Source: JBMNMS01 sp050953445 (GTDB taxonomy: Bacteria > Bacillota > Clostridia > Peptostreptococcales > Anaerovoracaceae). Taken from it: 64,000 nt of DNA. Made by a program: the position numbers and the translations under genes. This document shows, piece by piece, positions 46,220 to 55,193 of the stretch. The notes under the pieces are model-generated. The model saw only the letters and a program-made list of their open reading frames with translations. It searched no databases and had not been told where the DNA came from. How positions within the stretch are numbered: position 1 is the stretch's first letter; each line of letters opens with the position of its first letter. The stretch covers positions 62,001 to 126,000 of the forward strand of contig JBMNMS010000002.1 in NCBI GenBank assembly GCA_050953445.1. The letters are read 5' to 3'.

Positions 46220-46708
46220 ATGGCAAAAAAGAAGGTTACGGAGCTGGTGGAGGTGGAACTCATCCCTTTTTTCGATGAAAAGGGTTATCAGCTTTATCAT
46301 ATAGAGTTTGTGAAAGAAGGTAAGGATTGGTTTTTAAGGGTGTTCATCGAGAAAAAACCTGATTCACAAGGGAATAAACCGGAAGGGATAACCACCGACG
46401 ATTGTGAAGTTGTGAGCAGATATTTGGGTCAGAGATTGGATGAGTTGGATCCTATAGAACAAAACTATTATTTGGAGGTATCATCCCCCGGCATGGATAG
46501 GCTACTTATTAAAGATGAGCATTTTGAAAGGTATAGGGGAGAGAAGATAGCGTTGAAGTTTTACAGCGCAAAGGACGGCAGGAAAACCATGGAGGGAAGA
46601 CTTTTAGACAAGAAGGATGGTAAAATAACCCTGGAGGATGAAAAAGGACAACAAAACACTTATTCGATAGATGAAATAGCCAGCGTACGATTAGCCATTG
46701 GGTTTTAA
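46220..46708 (+). CDS. rimP: Ribosome maturation factor RimP
   Basis: Assists late 30S assembly. 162 residues: N-terminal alpha-beta domain with YQLYHIEFVKEGKDWFLRVFIEK and DCEVVSRYLGQRLDE, the motif YYLEVSSPGMDRLL near 85-100, and a C-terminal SH3-like domain (GRLLDKKDGKITLED). The start at 46220 has GAGGAG 9 nt upstream; a TTG ten codons earlier is in frame but has no site. It begins the translation operon, the standard Bacillota position. Confidence 0.94.
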   Translation: MAKKKVTELVEVELIPFFDEKGYQLYHIEFVKEGKDWFLRVFIEKKPDSQGNKPEGITTDDCEVVSRYLGQRLDELDPIEQNYYLEVSSPGMDRLLIKDEHFERYRGEKIALKFYSAKDGRKTMEGRLLDKKDGKITLEDEKGQQNTYSIDEIASVRLAIGF

Positions 46709-46726
46709 GGAGGAAATAACAGTAAT

Positions 46727-47851
46727 ATGAATAAGGAATTTATTCTGGCCATCGAGGACTTGGAAAAGGAAAAGGAGATATCCAAGGATTTATTAATAGA
46801 AGCCATTGAATCGGCTCTCGTATCAGCATATAAGAAGAATTATGGAACATCCCAAAATGTCAGAGTTAATATCAATAGAGATACAGGTGATATAGATGTT
46901 TTCATGAGAAGAGATATAGTGTCGGAGGTTGTCGATCCCTTAGGGGAAGTTTCCTTGGAAGAGGCCAGGGGTATAGACCCTGAATATGAGTTAGGCGATG
47001 TGGTTGAATACCAGGTCACGCCCAGAGACTTTGGCCGCATAGCTGCTCAGACGGCTAAACAGGTGGTGGTTCAGCGTATTAGGGAAGCGGAAAGAGGCAT
47101 GATATATGATGATTATGTTAATCGTCAGGGGGAAATAATAACCGGATTGATACAGAGGCTTAGCAATGAAACGGTTTTTGTGAATATGGGGAAAACCGAA
47201 GGGATTTTAGCGGCTACGGAGCAGGTAAAAGGGGAAAAATACATTGTCAATAATCGCTTAAAATTTTATATCATGGATGTCAAGAAAACCACTAAAGGCC
47301 CGCAGATTTATCTGTCTCGATCTCATCCGGGGCTGGTAAAAAGACTTTTTGAGCTGGAGGTTCCGGAGATACAGGATGGGATAGTGGAGATTCGTAGTAT
47401 TGCAAGGGAGGCTGGTTCCAGAACGAAGATGGCCGTATATACGGAGGATGCCAATCTAGATCCGGTGGGTGCCTGTGTAGGTTCCCGGGGGAGCCGGGTT
47501 CAGGCGGTGGTAGATGAGTTGTTTGGGGAAAAAATAGATATAACCGAATGGAGCAATGATCCCCATGTATTGATAGCGGGAGCTCTGTCACCGGCTAAGG
47601 TAGAAAAAGTTTTAGTAAATGAGGAAGAGAAAACAGCCACGGTGGTTGTGCCGGATTATCAGCTTTCCCTGGCCATAGGCAAGGAAGGGCAGAATGTGCG
47701 TTTGGCAGCCAAATTATGTGGATGGAAGATAGATATAAAAAGCCATACCCAGTTTGAGGAAGTTTCAGGGGAAATGGAAGAGATTTATGGTGCGGTGGAT
47801 GAGGTTGAATCCTTAGGCGAATCCTTGCTGGAAGGCGGAGGAGAGGAATAA
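46727..47851 (+). CDS. nusA: Transcription termination/antitermination factor NusA
   Basis: RNA-polymerase-binding factor for pausing, termination and rRNA antitermination. 374 residues: N-terminal polymerase-binding domain (1-~130), S1 domain (~133-200; GEIITGLIQRL...VFVNMGKTEGIL), KH1 (VGACVGSRGSRVQAVVDEL, near 247) and KH2 (LAIGKEGQNVRLAAKLCGWKIDIKS, near 317), then a short acidic tail. This is the short Gram-positive form without the acidic AR repeats of E. coli. TAAGGAGG precedes the start. Confidence 0.96.
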   Translation: MNKEFILAIEDLEKEKEISKDLLIEAIESALVSAYKKNYGTSQNVRVNINRDTGDIDVFMRRDIVSEVVDPLGEVSLEEARGIDPEYELGDVVEYQVTPRDFGRIAAQTAKQVVVQRIREAERGMIYDDYVNRQGEIITGLIQRLSNETVFVNMGKTEGILAATEQVKGEKYIVNNRLKFYIMDVKKTTKGPQIYLSRSHPGLVKRLFELEVPEIQDGIVEIRSIAREAGSRTKMAVYTEDANLDPVGACVGSRGSRVQAVVDELFGEKIDITEWSNDPHVLIAGALSPAKVEKVLVNEEEKTATVVVPDYQLSLAIGKEGQNVRLAAKLCGWKIDIKSHTQFEEVSGEMEEIYGAVDEVESLGESLLEGGGEE

Positions 47852-47873
47852 AACCTTTCAGGGAGATTGGCGG

Positions 47874-48152
47874 ATGAAAAAAAAGAAGATACCTATGCGA
47901 AGATGCGTGGGATGCAATGAATCAAGACCTAAAAAGGAGCTTATCCGCATAAGCTCTTATGAGGGAAACGTGGGAATCGATCCAACCGGCAAGGCACCCG
48001 GCCGGGGAATATATCTATGTCCGAACCCACAATGCTTTCAGCTGGCAAGAAATAGAAGGGCTATTGGAAGAAGTCTCAATGCTGATATAAGCGAGGAACG
48101 GCTGGGAGAATTGTTTGCGGAGCTAAACGAATATGCGGGAAAAGATTCATAG
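47874..48152 (+). CDS. ylxR: YlxR/RnpM family RNA-binding protein
   Basis: 92-residue DUF448 protein; B. subtilis YlxR (RnpM) has been reported to bind and modulate RNase P RNA. Hallmarks are PMRRCVGCNESRPKKELIR with a CxxC pair, and DPTGKAPGRGIYLCPNPQC near 42-60. It lies between nusA and ylxQ as in Bacillota generally. The 3' end overlaps ylxQ by 20 bp. Confidence 0.93.
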   Translation: MKKKKIPMRRCVGCNESRPKKELIRISSYEGNVGIDPTGKAPGRGIYLCPNPQCFQLARNRRAIGRSLNADISEERLGELFAELNEYAGKDS

Positions 48153-48471
48153 CTATCTGGGATTTGCCAGGAAGGCAGGAAACCTAATATCCGGTTATAA
48201 AGGCTGTGAGGATGCTATAAAACGGGGCCGTGCATACCTTATAATAATCGGCAGTGATATTTCCCGGAATACAGCTGATAAATTCAAGGCTATGGGTGAT
48301 GAGAGGGGAATTCCTTTTAGGATATATAAGGATAAGGAAAGCCTGTCCAATATGACGGGGCTATATGATAGAGGTGTTTTTGCCATTACCGATGAAAAGC
48401 TTTCGGAGGCAATTTTAAAGGAAATTGACGGAAAGGGGCAAAAGATTAAATTTACCGGAGGAGGGATGTAA
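48133..48471 (+). CDS. ylxQ: L7Ae-family ribosomal-like protein YlxQ
   Basis: 112-residue K-turn-binding L7Ae/L30e/Gadd45 fold protein. Motifs are SYLGFARKAGNLISGYKGCEDAIKRGRAYLIIIGSDIS at the N terminus and VFAITDEKLSEAILKEI at the C terminus. Part of the nusA-infB operon; the stop overlaps infB by one base (ATGTAATG), so translation is probably coupled. Exact RNA target is unknown. Confidence 0.92.
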   Translation: MREKIHSYLGFARKAGNLISGYKGCEDAIKRGRAYLIIIGSDISRNTADKFKAMGDERGIPFRIYKDKESLSNMTGLYDRGVFAITDEKLSEAILKEIDGKGQKIKFTGGGM

Positions 48472-51389
48472 TGTCCAAAAAAATAAAACAAGTAGCAAAA
48501 GAATTGGAAATGGACCCCATAGAACTTCTTGAGCGAGTTAAGAATATGGGGATATCCGTAACGGATGAAAACAGCGTATTAACTGAAATGGATGAGAAAG
48601 CCGTAAAAAACCTGATTATCCATAGCAGAAAGAAGGCGGAAACCACCATCGTTAAGGTGCGCCAAACTGATGCGGGGAAAAAGAGCAGGAAATCCGATGA
48701 AGTTAAAATCGATGTTAAGCAGGCCAAGATTAACGTTACCAAAGTTAGGGAGGAAAAAAGACCGGTGCGACAGGCAGCCGTAGTCAAGCCTGCAAAAAGT
48801 TCATCCTCACCTATGGGGACTCCTTTACCTAAATCGGTTTCGGTGCAACCCCCTATAGGTACCCCTTTGCCAAAATCAGCTACGGTGCAGCCTCCGGTGG
48901 GCACTCCATTGCCCAAATCAGTTAGCGTACAGGTTCCCGTTGGTATTCCATTGCCCAAATCGGAAAGTCAGCAGCCGATAAGGGAGAGGGAGGAAGAAAT
49001 CAAAATCGAAGCAGTAGCATCTGAAAAGGGAGAGGTCAAGGAAGCTCCAAAAGAAGCTGAAAAAGAAGCTCCAAAGGAGGCTATGAAAGAGGCTCAAAAG
49101 GAAACCCCAAAGGAGCTGCTAAAGGAGATTTCAAAGGAAACCCCAAAGGAGGCTAAGAAGGAGGCCGCAGTCTCCCAGGATAAAAACCTGGAAATAATTG
49201 TGGAGAAGGAACAAAGCAAACCTTCGGCAAAAGCTATGGAAAAAACCAAAGATCAGGTGGCGGGAGAAGTTTCGGGAAAACCTATACGGAAGGCGGCGGA
49301 GAAACCTGTTAGAAAATCTGGCGAGCAAGCTTCAATAAAACCATCGGAAAAGGTTTCGAGGGGGCATGACACAAAAAAAATGGCCGGTGTCCAGGCTGAT
49401 GAAAAAAGGGGAAGACGAAAGGCTTCCGACAGTGTAGAACCGGCATACAAATCCGGTAAAAAAGAGCGGCAGGAAAGATATGAAGCCACAAAAGAAGAGA
49501 AGATAGCCCAAAAGTCGGGGGGCAAAAAAAAGTACCTGGATAAAAGATCTATGGAGAAGCCAACACTAAAGAAACCGCATAAGAGCAAGGAGAAACCCGT
49601 AGAAGTGGAAAGCAGTATTATCATCGAAGAATTGGCGCCGGGGACGAAAATTATTACCGTACCCATTACCGTTAAAGGCTTATCGGAGCAGATAGATAAA
49701 ACCTCATCGGAGGTTATAATGGCACTGATGAGGCTTGGCACCATGGCCAACATAAACCAAAACTTAGATGAGGATACGGTTATCCTAATAGGGGAAGAGC
49801 TTGGAATCCCCATAGTCATAGATAAGGTTGAAGAGGAAGTGGCGGAGGATGGCCTGGAATTATTTGACGACAGTGAGGAGGATCTTAAAGCACGCCCACC
49901 CATAATTACAGTAATGGGTCATGTGGATCATGGTAAAACTTCTTTGCTGGATGCCATTCGTAAGACCAGCGTTACTACCCTGGAATCGGGGGGTATCACC
50001 CAACATATAGGAGCATCTGAAGTCAGCATTAAGGGGCAGAAAATAGTATTTTTAGACACACCGGGCCATGAGGCTTTTACGGCTATGAGAGCCAGGGGAG
50101 CCCATGTTACCGATATAGCTATACTTGTGGTGGCAGCAGACGATAGCGTTAAACCACAAACCATAGAATCTATCAGCCATGCTAAGGCGGCAGGTGTTCC
50201 AATAATTGTTGCCATAAACAAGATAGATAAGGAGGCAGCCAATCCTGACAGGGTAAAACAGGACTTGACGGAGCATGGTATCCTGGTAGAGGAATGGGGG
50301 GGGGACACAATCTGTGTTCCTGTATCCGCCAAATCCGGAGAGGGTATCATCAATCTTTTGGAGATGGTACTTTTGCAGGCCGAGGTGTTGGAGCTTCGAG
50401 CAAATCCAAACAGATTAGCTCTGGGAACTGTTATTGAGGCGAGATTAGACAAGGCAAAGGGGCCTGTGGCAACTTTGCTGGTTTTAAACGGAACTCTTGA
50501 AGCTGGAATGTCGATAGTAGCCGGAACCAGTGCGGGCAGAATCCGTGCCATGACAAATTTTAAAGGCGAAAGCATTAAAAAGGCCGGGCCGGCAACGGCG
50601 GTAGAGGTTCTGGGACTGACGGAGGTACCTGAAGCAGGGGATGAATTTAATGCGGTTAGGGAAGACCGGATCGCCAGGGAGATAGCAGAGCAGAGGAAAT
50701 CCAAAGTCAGGGAAGAGGTTATGAAAAGAACCTCCAGTGTTTCCTTGGAGGAGCTGTTTGAACAGATTCAGGAGGGCGAAGTTAAGGAGCTTAACCTGAT
50801 AATTAAGGCTGACGTACAGGGTTCTGTCGGGGCATTGACCCAATCTCTGGAAAAGCTGAAAAACGAGAATGTAAAGGTTAAAATTATTCATACGGGAGTG
50901 GGAACTGTAACTGAATCAGATGTCATGCTGGCTAATACGGCAGGAGCCATAATAATCGGTTTCAATGTACGCCCCAGCACAAACGTAAGCAATATGGCGG
51001 AAAGGGAAGGGGTTCAGATTAGAACCTATCGTGTAATTTACGAAGCTATCGATGAGGTGGAGCTTGCCATGAAAGGCATGCTTGATCCCATATACAAAGA
51101 AGTTGTTTTGGGTAAGATTGAAATAAGAGAAACATTTAAGGTTCCGGGAGTAGGCATTATAGGTGGTGCCTATGTCCAGGAGGGAAAGGTGCAGCGCAAT
51201 GCAGAGGTAAGGTTAGTAAGGGATGGAATTGTAATCCATGAAGGGAAGATCTCATCACTAAAAAGATTTAAAGATGATGTCAGAGAGGTGGCTCACGGAT
51301 ACGAGTGCGGCATAGGTATAGAAAACTATAATGACATCAAGCAAGGGGATATCATCGAGGCATTTAAGATGGAAGAGATTAAGCGATGA
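48471..51389 (+). CDS. infB: Translation initiation factor IF-2
   Basis: GTPase that brings fMet-tRNA to the 30S subunit and promotes 50S joining. 972 residues: an N-terminal IF2_N helix (SKKIKQVAKELEMDPIELLERVKNMGI), a long low-complexity linker (about 60-390) with four 14-residue repeats and a KEAPKEA-type tract, a second IF2_N-like segment (SEQIDKTSSEVIMALMRLG), the G domain with GHVDHGKTS (near 483), DTPGHE and NKID, then domains II-IV with AHGYECGIGIENYNDIKQGD near the end. Core is complete. The linker composition is unusual, see repeat. Confidence 0.97.
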   Translation: MSKKIKQVAKELEMDPIELLERVKNMGISVTDENSVLTEMDEKAVKNLIIHSRKKAETTIVKVRQTDAGKKSRKSDEVKIDVKQAKINVTKVREEKRPVRQAAVVKPAKSSSSPMGTPLPKSVSVQPPIGTPLPKSATVQPPVGTPLPKSVSVQVPVGIPLPKSESQQPIREREEEIKIEAVASEKGEVKEAPKEAEKEAPKEAMKEAQKETPKELLKEISKETPKEAKKEAAVSQDKNLEIIVEKEQSKPSAKAMEKTKDQVAGEVSGKPIRKAAEKPVRKSGEQASIKPSEKVSRGHDTKKMAGVQADEKRGRRKASDSVEPAYKSGKKERQERYEATKEEKIAQKSGGKKKYLDKRSMEKPTLKKPHKSKEKPVEVESSIIIEELAPGTKIITVPITVKGLSEQIDKTSSEVIMALMRLGTMANINQNLDEDTVILIGEELGIPIVIDKVEEEVAEDGLELFDDSEEDLKARPPIITVMGHVDHGKTSLLDAIRKTSVTTLESGGITQHIGASEVSIKGQKIVFLDTPGHEAFTAMRARGAHVTDIAILVVAADDSVKPQTIESISHAKAAGVPIIVAINKIDKEAANPDRVKQDLTEHGILVEEWGGDTICVPVSAKSGEGIINLLEMVLLQAEVLELRANPNRLALGTVIEARLDKAKGPVATLLVLNGTLEAGMSIVAGTSAGRIRAMTNFKGESIKKAGPATAVEVLGLTEVPEAGDEFNAVREDRIAREIAEQRKSKVREEVMKRTSSVSLEELFEQIQEGEVKELNLIIKADVQGSVGALTQSLEKLKNENVKVKIIHTGVGTVTESDVMLANTAGAIIIGFNVRPSTNVSNMAEREGVQIRTYRVIYEAIDEVELAMKGMLDPIYKEVVLGKIEIRETFKVPGVGIIGGAYVQEGKVQRNAEVRLVRDGIVIHEGKISSLKRFKDDVREVAHGYECGIGIENYNDIKQGDIIEAFKMEEIKR
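48810..48977 (+). repeat. Four tandem 42-bp repeats in infB
   Basis: Four in-frame units encode 14-residue repeats starting PMGTPLPKSVSVQP, PIGTPLPKSATVQP, PVGTPLPKSVSVQV, PVGIPLPKSESQQP (residues 114-169). They are more alike in protein than in DNA (serine, proline and lysine codons vary), so they are not brand-new duplications. Confidence 0.85.
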
Positions 51390-51421
51390 TATCCGAAGGC
51401 AGGCGAGGGGGGTAGACTGAA

Positions 51422-51823
51422 ATGAAATATAGATCGGAAAGAATGGCGGAGGAGATAAAAAGGATAATTAGTGGTTTGTTGCTGAGGGATTTAAAGGATC
51501 CCCGGTTGGCAGGGATGGTAACTGTATCAGCAGTCCAGGTCACCAAGGATGGTAGCTATGCTACCGTTTATGTAATGTCCCTGGAAGATAGCCTAAAGGA
51601 AGAAGCTAACAGTGGAAGAAAGGATGAAATACTGGAGGCCTTTAACAGGGCAAAGGGTTTAATCCGCAGGGAAATAGGGAAGCAGATCAAGGTGCGACAT
51701 GTGCCCGACCTCATATTTAAAATCGATACATCTTTGGAATATGGAATGCACATATCCAAGGTAATAGCAGATTTAAAAATACCCCTTGAGGAAGAAATAG
51801 TTGAAGATGGAGACGAAGAATAG
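51422..51823 (+). CDS. rbfA: Ribosome-binding factor A
   Basis: Assembly factor that acts on the 5' end of 16S in pre-30S particles. 133 residues with the KH-like fold and hallmarks SERMAEEIKRIISGLLLRDLKDPR and YVMSLEDSLKEEAN...FNRAKGLIRREIGKQIKVRHVPDLIFKID. It follows infB by 32 bp and its 3' end overlaps nrnA by 23 bp. Confidence 0.95.
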   Translation: MKYRSERMAEEIKRIISGLLLRDLKDPRLAGMVTVSAVQVTKDGSYATVYVMSLEDSLKEEANSGRKDEILEAFNRAKGLIRREIGKQIKVRHVPDLIFKIDTSLEYGMHISKVIADLKIPLEEEIVEDGDEE

Positions 51824-52790
51824 TTTAAAAAAAATAGCCAGTATATTGAATGAAGGGGATAATATCTTTATTTTCCCGCATATTATGATGGATGGGGATG
51901 CCCTTGGGTCATCAGCAGCTCTTTGCCGGGTTTTGAGAAGCTTTGGTAAGCGGGCCTGGATACTGATAGAGGATAGTGTTCCCGATTACCTGAAATTCCT
52001 TGATGAAGACTTTTGTACCTACGACGATACCTTGATCAGGGATCCGGAGATTTGCATTGCCATCGATTGCAGCGATTTGGAAAGGCTTGGTAAAAGGGGC
52101 GGGATTTTTGCCAATGGCAGGACCTCTATAAGCATTGATCACCATGCCACCTTCGAAGCCTTTGCCCATGTAAATTGCAATGATAGTAGTTTTGCATCTT
52201 CTGCGGAAATGGTATATGAGCTTATATTGGAAATGAATGGCCCTGCCACTGCAGAAGTGGCCGAGGGGCTATACACCGGAATAATAACCGATACAGGTAA
52301 TTTTCAATACTCTAACACCACGGCTATGACCCTTAGAAGGGCGTCAGCTTTGTTGGATTGGGGCCTTGATCACCAAAGGCTAATAGTAGAAATATATCAA
52401 AGCATGAGACCGGAAAGAGTGAAATTAAACGGTCGAGCTTTATGGGAGATGGAGCTTTTCAGTGAAGGCAAAGGGGCAATAGTGTCCGTCACAAGGAGTA
52501 TGCTGGCTGAGACCGGTGCGGTTATGGAGGAAACAGAGGGTATCTCCGAAGCTTTAAGAAACATAAAGGGTGTAGAAATATCAGTTTTACTAAAGGAGTG
52601 GGAACCGAAGCTTACCAGGGTCAGTTTGCGGGCCAAGACCGTTGGTAATGTGGCTCATATAGCCAGAGCCTTCGGTGGAGGTGGACATGTTAAGGCCGCC
52701 GGGTGCACCTTGGAAAAAAGTATTGAAGAAAGCAAAGAGCTTTTAAAAGCTGCAATAGAAGAACATATTAAGGGGCTGACTTTCCAATGA
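51801..52790 (+). CDS. nrnA: Bifunctional oligoribonuclease/PAP phosphatase NrnA (DHH family)
   Basis: DHH-DHHA1 phosphoesterase that degrades short RNA oligomers to mononucleotides and hydrolyses pAp; in Bacillota it can also hydrolyse pGpG from c-di-GMP breakdown. 329 residues with DGDALGSSAAL (near 36), CIDCSD (AIDCSDLER, near 90), SIDHHAT (near 112-118), GIITDTGNFQYSN, and the DHHA1 glycine motif GGGGHVKAAG near the C terminus. TTG at 51801 has GAGGA 8 nt upstream; ATG at 51807 is the alternative. It overlaps rbfA and truB. Confidence 0.94.
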   Translation: MKMETKNSLKKIASILNEGDNIFIFPHIMMDGDALGSSAALCRVLRSFGKRAWILIEDSVPDYLKFLDEDFCTYDDTLIRDPEICIAIDCSDLERLGKRGGIFANGRTSISIDHHATFEAFAHVNCNDSSFASSAEMVYELILEMNGPATAEVAEGLYTGIITDTGNFQYSNTTAMTLRRASALLDWGLDHQRLIVEIYQSMRPERVKLNGRALWEMELFSEGKGAIVSVTRSMLAETGAVMEETEGISEALRNIKGVEISVLLKEWEPKLTRVSLRAKTVGNVAHIARAFGGGGHVKAAGCTLEKSIEESKELLKAAIEEHIKGLTFQ

Positions 52791-53689
52791 GCCGAACTGA
52801 TGGTATCATAAATATGCTAAAACCGCCCGGCATGACCTCCCACGATGCGGTAGCCTTTCTAAGGCGTATAAGCGGGGTAAAGAAGGTGGGACATACCGGA
52901 ACACTGGATCCCATGGCGACAGGAGTTTTGCCGCTTTGCATGGGTAACGGCACCAGGGTGATTGAATACATGGACGGGCACCTCAAGGAATACAGATGCC
53001 AGGTGCTGTTTGGCGTAGAAACGGACACTTTGGATGTCTGGGGAAAGGTTCTAAGGGATGATAGAAGTGAGATAAAACTGCCGGATCATGACCGATTGAT
53101 CCATGCTCTAACATCCTTTGAGGGGGATCGATTACAGGTACCACCTCAGTTTTCGGCCATAAAAATAAGGGGCAGGCCATTGTATAGCTACGCAAGACGA
53201 GGGCAGGAGGTTTACGTTGAACCACGAAGGATAACAATTAAAAAATGCCGTTTGGTATCCTATGATAAAGTTGAAGGGCGGGCCATGTTTGATGTATTAT
53301 GTTCCCCCGGAACCTATATGAGATCCTTGTGTCAGGAGTTAGGAGAAGTGTTGGGCACCGGTGGTACAATGAGTTTTCTCCTTCGAATGGGCAGTGGGCC
53401 TTTTCACATCAAAGATGCAAAAACGGTAGAGGATTTGGAAAAAGAATGGGGAAAATGCCTTCTCCCCGTGGACTATGGGTTAATGAATTTGGGTATTTTA
53501 AGGATTCCTTCGGAAAGAAAAAAATGGTTTTGTAATGGCGGATATCTTAGGGCCTTTGAGGTAAAAATAATATTAGAGCCTAAGTTGAACGATAAATACA
53601 GGGTGTATTGTCATGATGATTTTCTGGGTACCGCCGATTATAGCAAAGAAAAAAAAATATATTTAGCGGATAAGGTATTTAACAAATGA
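52787..53689 (+). CDS. truB: tRNA pseudouridine(55) synthase
   Basis: Makes pseudouridine at position 55 of tRNA. 300 residues; GIINMLKPPGMTSHDAV at the N terminus, catalytic Asp in HTGTLDPMATGVLPL (near 38-50), RLQVPPQFSAIKIRGRPLYSYAR (substrate loop), and GTYMRSLCQELGE. C-terminal PUA-like region is shorter than in E. coli. It overlaps nrnA and ribF by 4 bp each (ATGA type), so the three are translationally coupled. Confidence 0.95.
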   Translation: MSRTDGIINMLKPPGMTSHDAVAFLRRISGVKKVGHTGTLDPMATGVLPLCMGNGTRVIEYMDGHLKEYRCQVLFGVETDTLDVWGKVLRDDRSEIKLPDHDRLIHALTSFEGDRLQVPPQFSAIKIRGRPLYSYARRGQEVYVEPRRITIKKCRLVSYDKVEGRAMFDVLCSPGTYMRSLCQELGEVLGTGGTMSFLLRMGSGPFHIKDAKTVEDLEKEWGKCLLPVDYGLMNLGILRIPSERKKWFCNGGYLRAFEVKIILEPKLNDKYRVYCHDDFLGTADYSKEKKIYLADKVFNK

Positions 53690-54636
53690 AGATATTTAAA
53701 ACACTTGAAGAACTAAAAAACACAGAGAATGTTGCTGTTGCTGTTGGAAATTTCGATGGGGTTCATTTGGGACATCAGGAGTTGATTAGACGAACAGTTA
53801 CACGTGCTAAAGAGGTGGGGTTGGTTCCTGCAGTCTTTACCTTCACAAATCATCCTAAAAATGTAATGGCAGGGGAACAAAGGGTAAAAAACATTTTGTA
53901 TTGGGAGGATAAGGTGTCAATTCTCCAGGATTTAGGGGTAGAATACATGATATCCCTTGATTTCACTTTGGATTTTTCCCGCATTGAGCCAGAGGATTTT
54001 GTTGAGGAAATACTGGTTAACAAGCTAAAAACAAAAGAGATTTTTTGTGGATTCAATTATCACTTTGGGTATAAAGGAAAGGGAGATCTGCAATTATTGA
54101 AGGAGATGTCGAGGGATCTCGATTTTGTTGTGAATCCCATGGAGCCGTTCAAAATAAATGGGGAGTTGGTGAGCAGCACTTTAATCCGTGAAATAATAGC
54201 CAGCGGAGATATGGAGAAATGTCGTCATTTTCTGGGTAGGAATTACAGCACCAGCGGAACGGTAATAGTAGGAAATAAGCTGGGACGATCTTTAGGATAT
54301 CCTACTTCCAATCTGGCTATCGATGAAAGTATGGTGACACCGCCTGATGGTGTTTATGTCACCCTTGCCTCCTATGGAGGGACATCTTGTCCAAGCATAA
54401 CCAATTTGGGTAGGAAACCTACGGTGGGTAACCATGAACGTAGCATAGAAACCCATATTTTCAATTTCAATAAAGAGCTTTATGGTAAACAGATACGCAT
54501 TGAATTTCTCAAACGTCTGCGGGGAGAAAAGAAATTTGAAAGCGTAGAGGAGTTGTCGGATCAAATCCGGAAGGACTGCCTGGATGCAGCACATTATCAC
54601 GGCATGGATATAAAAAGTGGTAAGGAATGTATGTGA
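53686..54636 (+). CDS. ribF: Bifunctional riboflavin kinase/FAD synthetase
   Basis: Converts riboflavin to FMN and FMN to FAD. 316 residues: N-terminal nucleotidyltransferase domain with VGNFDGVHLGHQELI (near 22-36), FCGFNYHFGYKGKGD and STLIREI (near 168), and a C-terminal kinase domain with GTVIVGNKLGRSLGYPTSNL, PDGVYVT and ETHIFNF. All key motifs are present. Standard position between truB and rpsO. Confidence 0.95.
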   Translation: MKIFKTLEELKNTENVAVAVGNFDGVHLGHQELIRRTVTRAKEVGLVPAVFTFTNHPKNVMAGEQRVKNILYWEDKVSILQDLGVEYMISLDFTLDFSRIEPEDFVEEILVNKLKTKEIFCGFNYHFGYKGKGDLQLLKEMSRDLDFVVNPMEPFKINGELVSSTLIREIIASGDMEKCRHFLGRNYSTSGTVIVGNKLGRSLGYPTSNLAIDESMVTPPDGVYVTLASYGGTSCPSITNLGRKPTVGNHERSIETHIFNFNKELYGKQIRIEFLKRLRGEKKFESVEELSDQIRKDCLDAAHYHGMDIKSGKECM

Positions 54637-54651
54637 AAAATTAAGAAAAAC

Positions 54652-54680
54652 TTTACACTTAATGAAATCCATGTTAGTAT
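54652..54680 (+). promoter_or_regulatory. Promoter of rpsO
   Basis: TTTACA (54652-54657), 17 bp, TAGTAT (54675-54680), just after ribF. It gives an rpsO leader of about 80 nt. Confidence 0.6.
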
Positions 54681-54686
54681 TAGGCG

Positions 54687-54768
54687 TCAATGATAGTACC
54701 TTCGCTGGGTCTTTCGAATCTCCGACGAAAAACACGGCGACAGGTGAATATGAAAAAGGAGAAAAAAG
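54687..54768 (+). promoter_or_regulatory. rpsO leader, possible S15 autoregulatory RNA
   Basis: About 80 nt between the promoter and rpsO, rich in short complementary stretches (for example CTGGGTCTTTCGAATCTCCG and the ACGGCGACAGG element). S15 represses its own mRNA through leader structures in several bacteria. I cannot draw one unambiguous fold here. Confidence 0.3.
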
Positions 54769-55035
54769 ATGATAAGTCAGGAAAAAAAGGCAGAAATTAT
54801 TGGGGATTATAAGACCCATGAGGGGGATACAGGTTCTCCCGAGGTTCAGGTAGCAATTTTAACGTTTAGAATCAATGATCTGAACGAGCATTTGAAAATT
54901 CATAAGAAGGATCATCATTCCAGAAGGGGATTGTTAAAAATGGTTGGCCAAAGAAGAAACCTGCTTAATTACCTCAAGGAAAAGGATGTTAATAGGTATA
55001 GGGAATTAATAGCTCGTTTAGGACTGAGAAAATAA
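54769..55035 (+). CDS. rpsO: 30S ribosomal protein S15
   Basis: Binds the central domain of 16S rRNA. 88 residues, the family length, with DTGSPEVQVAILTFRINDLNEHLKIHKKDHHSRRGLL and MVGQRRNLLNYLKEKDVNRYRELIARLGLRK (written as two blocks: VGQRRNLLNYL and YRELIARLGLRK). GAGAAAAAAG precedes the start. Followed by pnp in the usual Bacillota order. Confidence 0.97.
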   Translation: MISQEKKAEIIGDYKTHEGDTGSPEVQVAILTFRINDLNEHLKIHKKDHHSRRGLLKMVGQRRNLLNYLKEKDVNRYRELIARLGLRK

Positions 55036-55051
55036 TTGTTATAACCGAAGG

Positions 55052-55075
55052 CGGGGAGGGTCTCCCCGTCTTTGT
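55052..55075 (+). terminator. Hairpin after rpsO, probable weak terminator
   Basis: CGGGGAG-GGT-CTCCCCG (55052-55068) followed by TCTTTGTT. The T run is imperfect, so read-through to pnp is likely. Confidence 0.6.
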
Positions 55076-55087
55076 TGCATAGGGGTA

Positions 55088-55145
55088 GAGTCAGGCTTGA
55101 GAATTTAATTCATTTTATAAGTGAGTTAGATTGTCAAGCCGACTC
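55088..55145 (+). promoter_or_regulatory. Long stem-loop in the pnp leader
   Basis: GAGTC-A-GGCTTGA (55088-55100) pairs with TCAAGCC-GACTC (55134-55145) with one bulged A, and inside it TAATTCATTT pairs with AAGTGAGTTA (55106-55128). Total about 22 bp. In E. coli a pnp leader stem is cut by RNase III and lets PNPase control itself; the position here fits a similar role. Confidence 0.6.
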
Positions 55146-55193
55146 AGTAAGTCTGGCGTCAGGATGCGCCTTATTTCAGGAGGAAAATAATAT

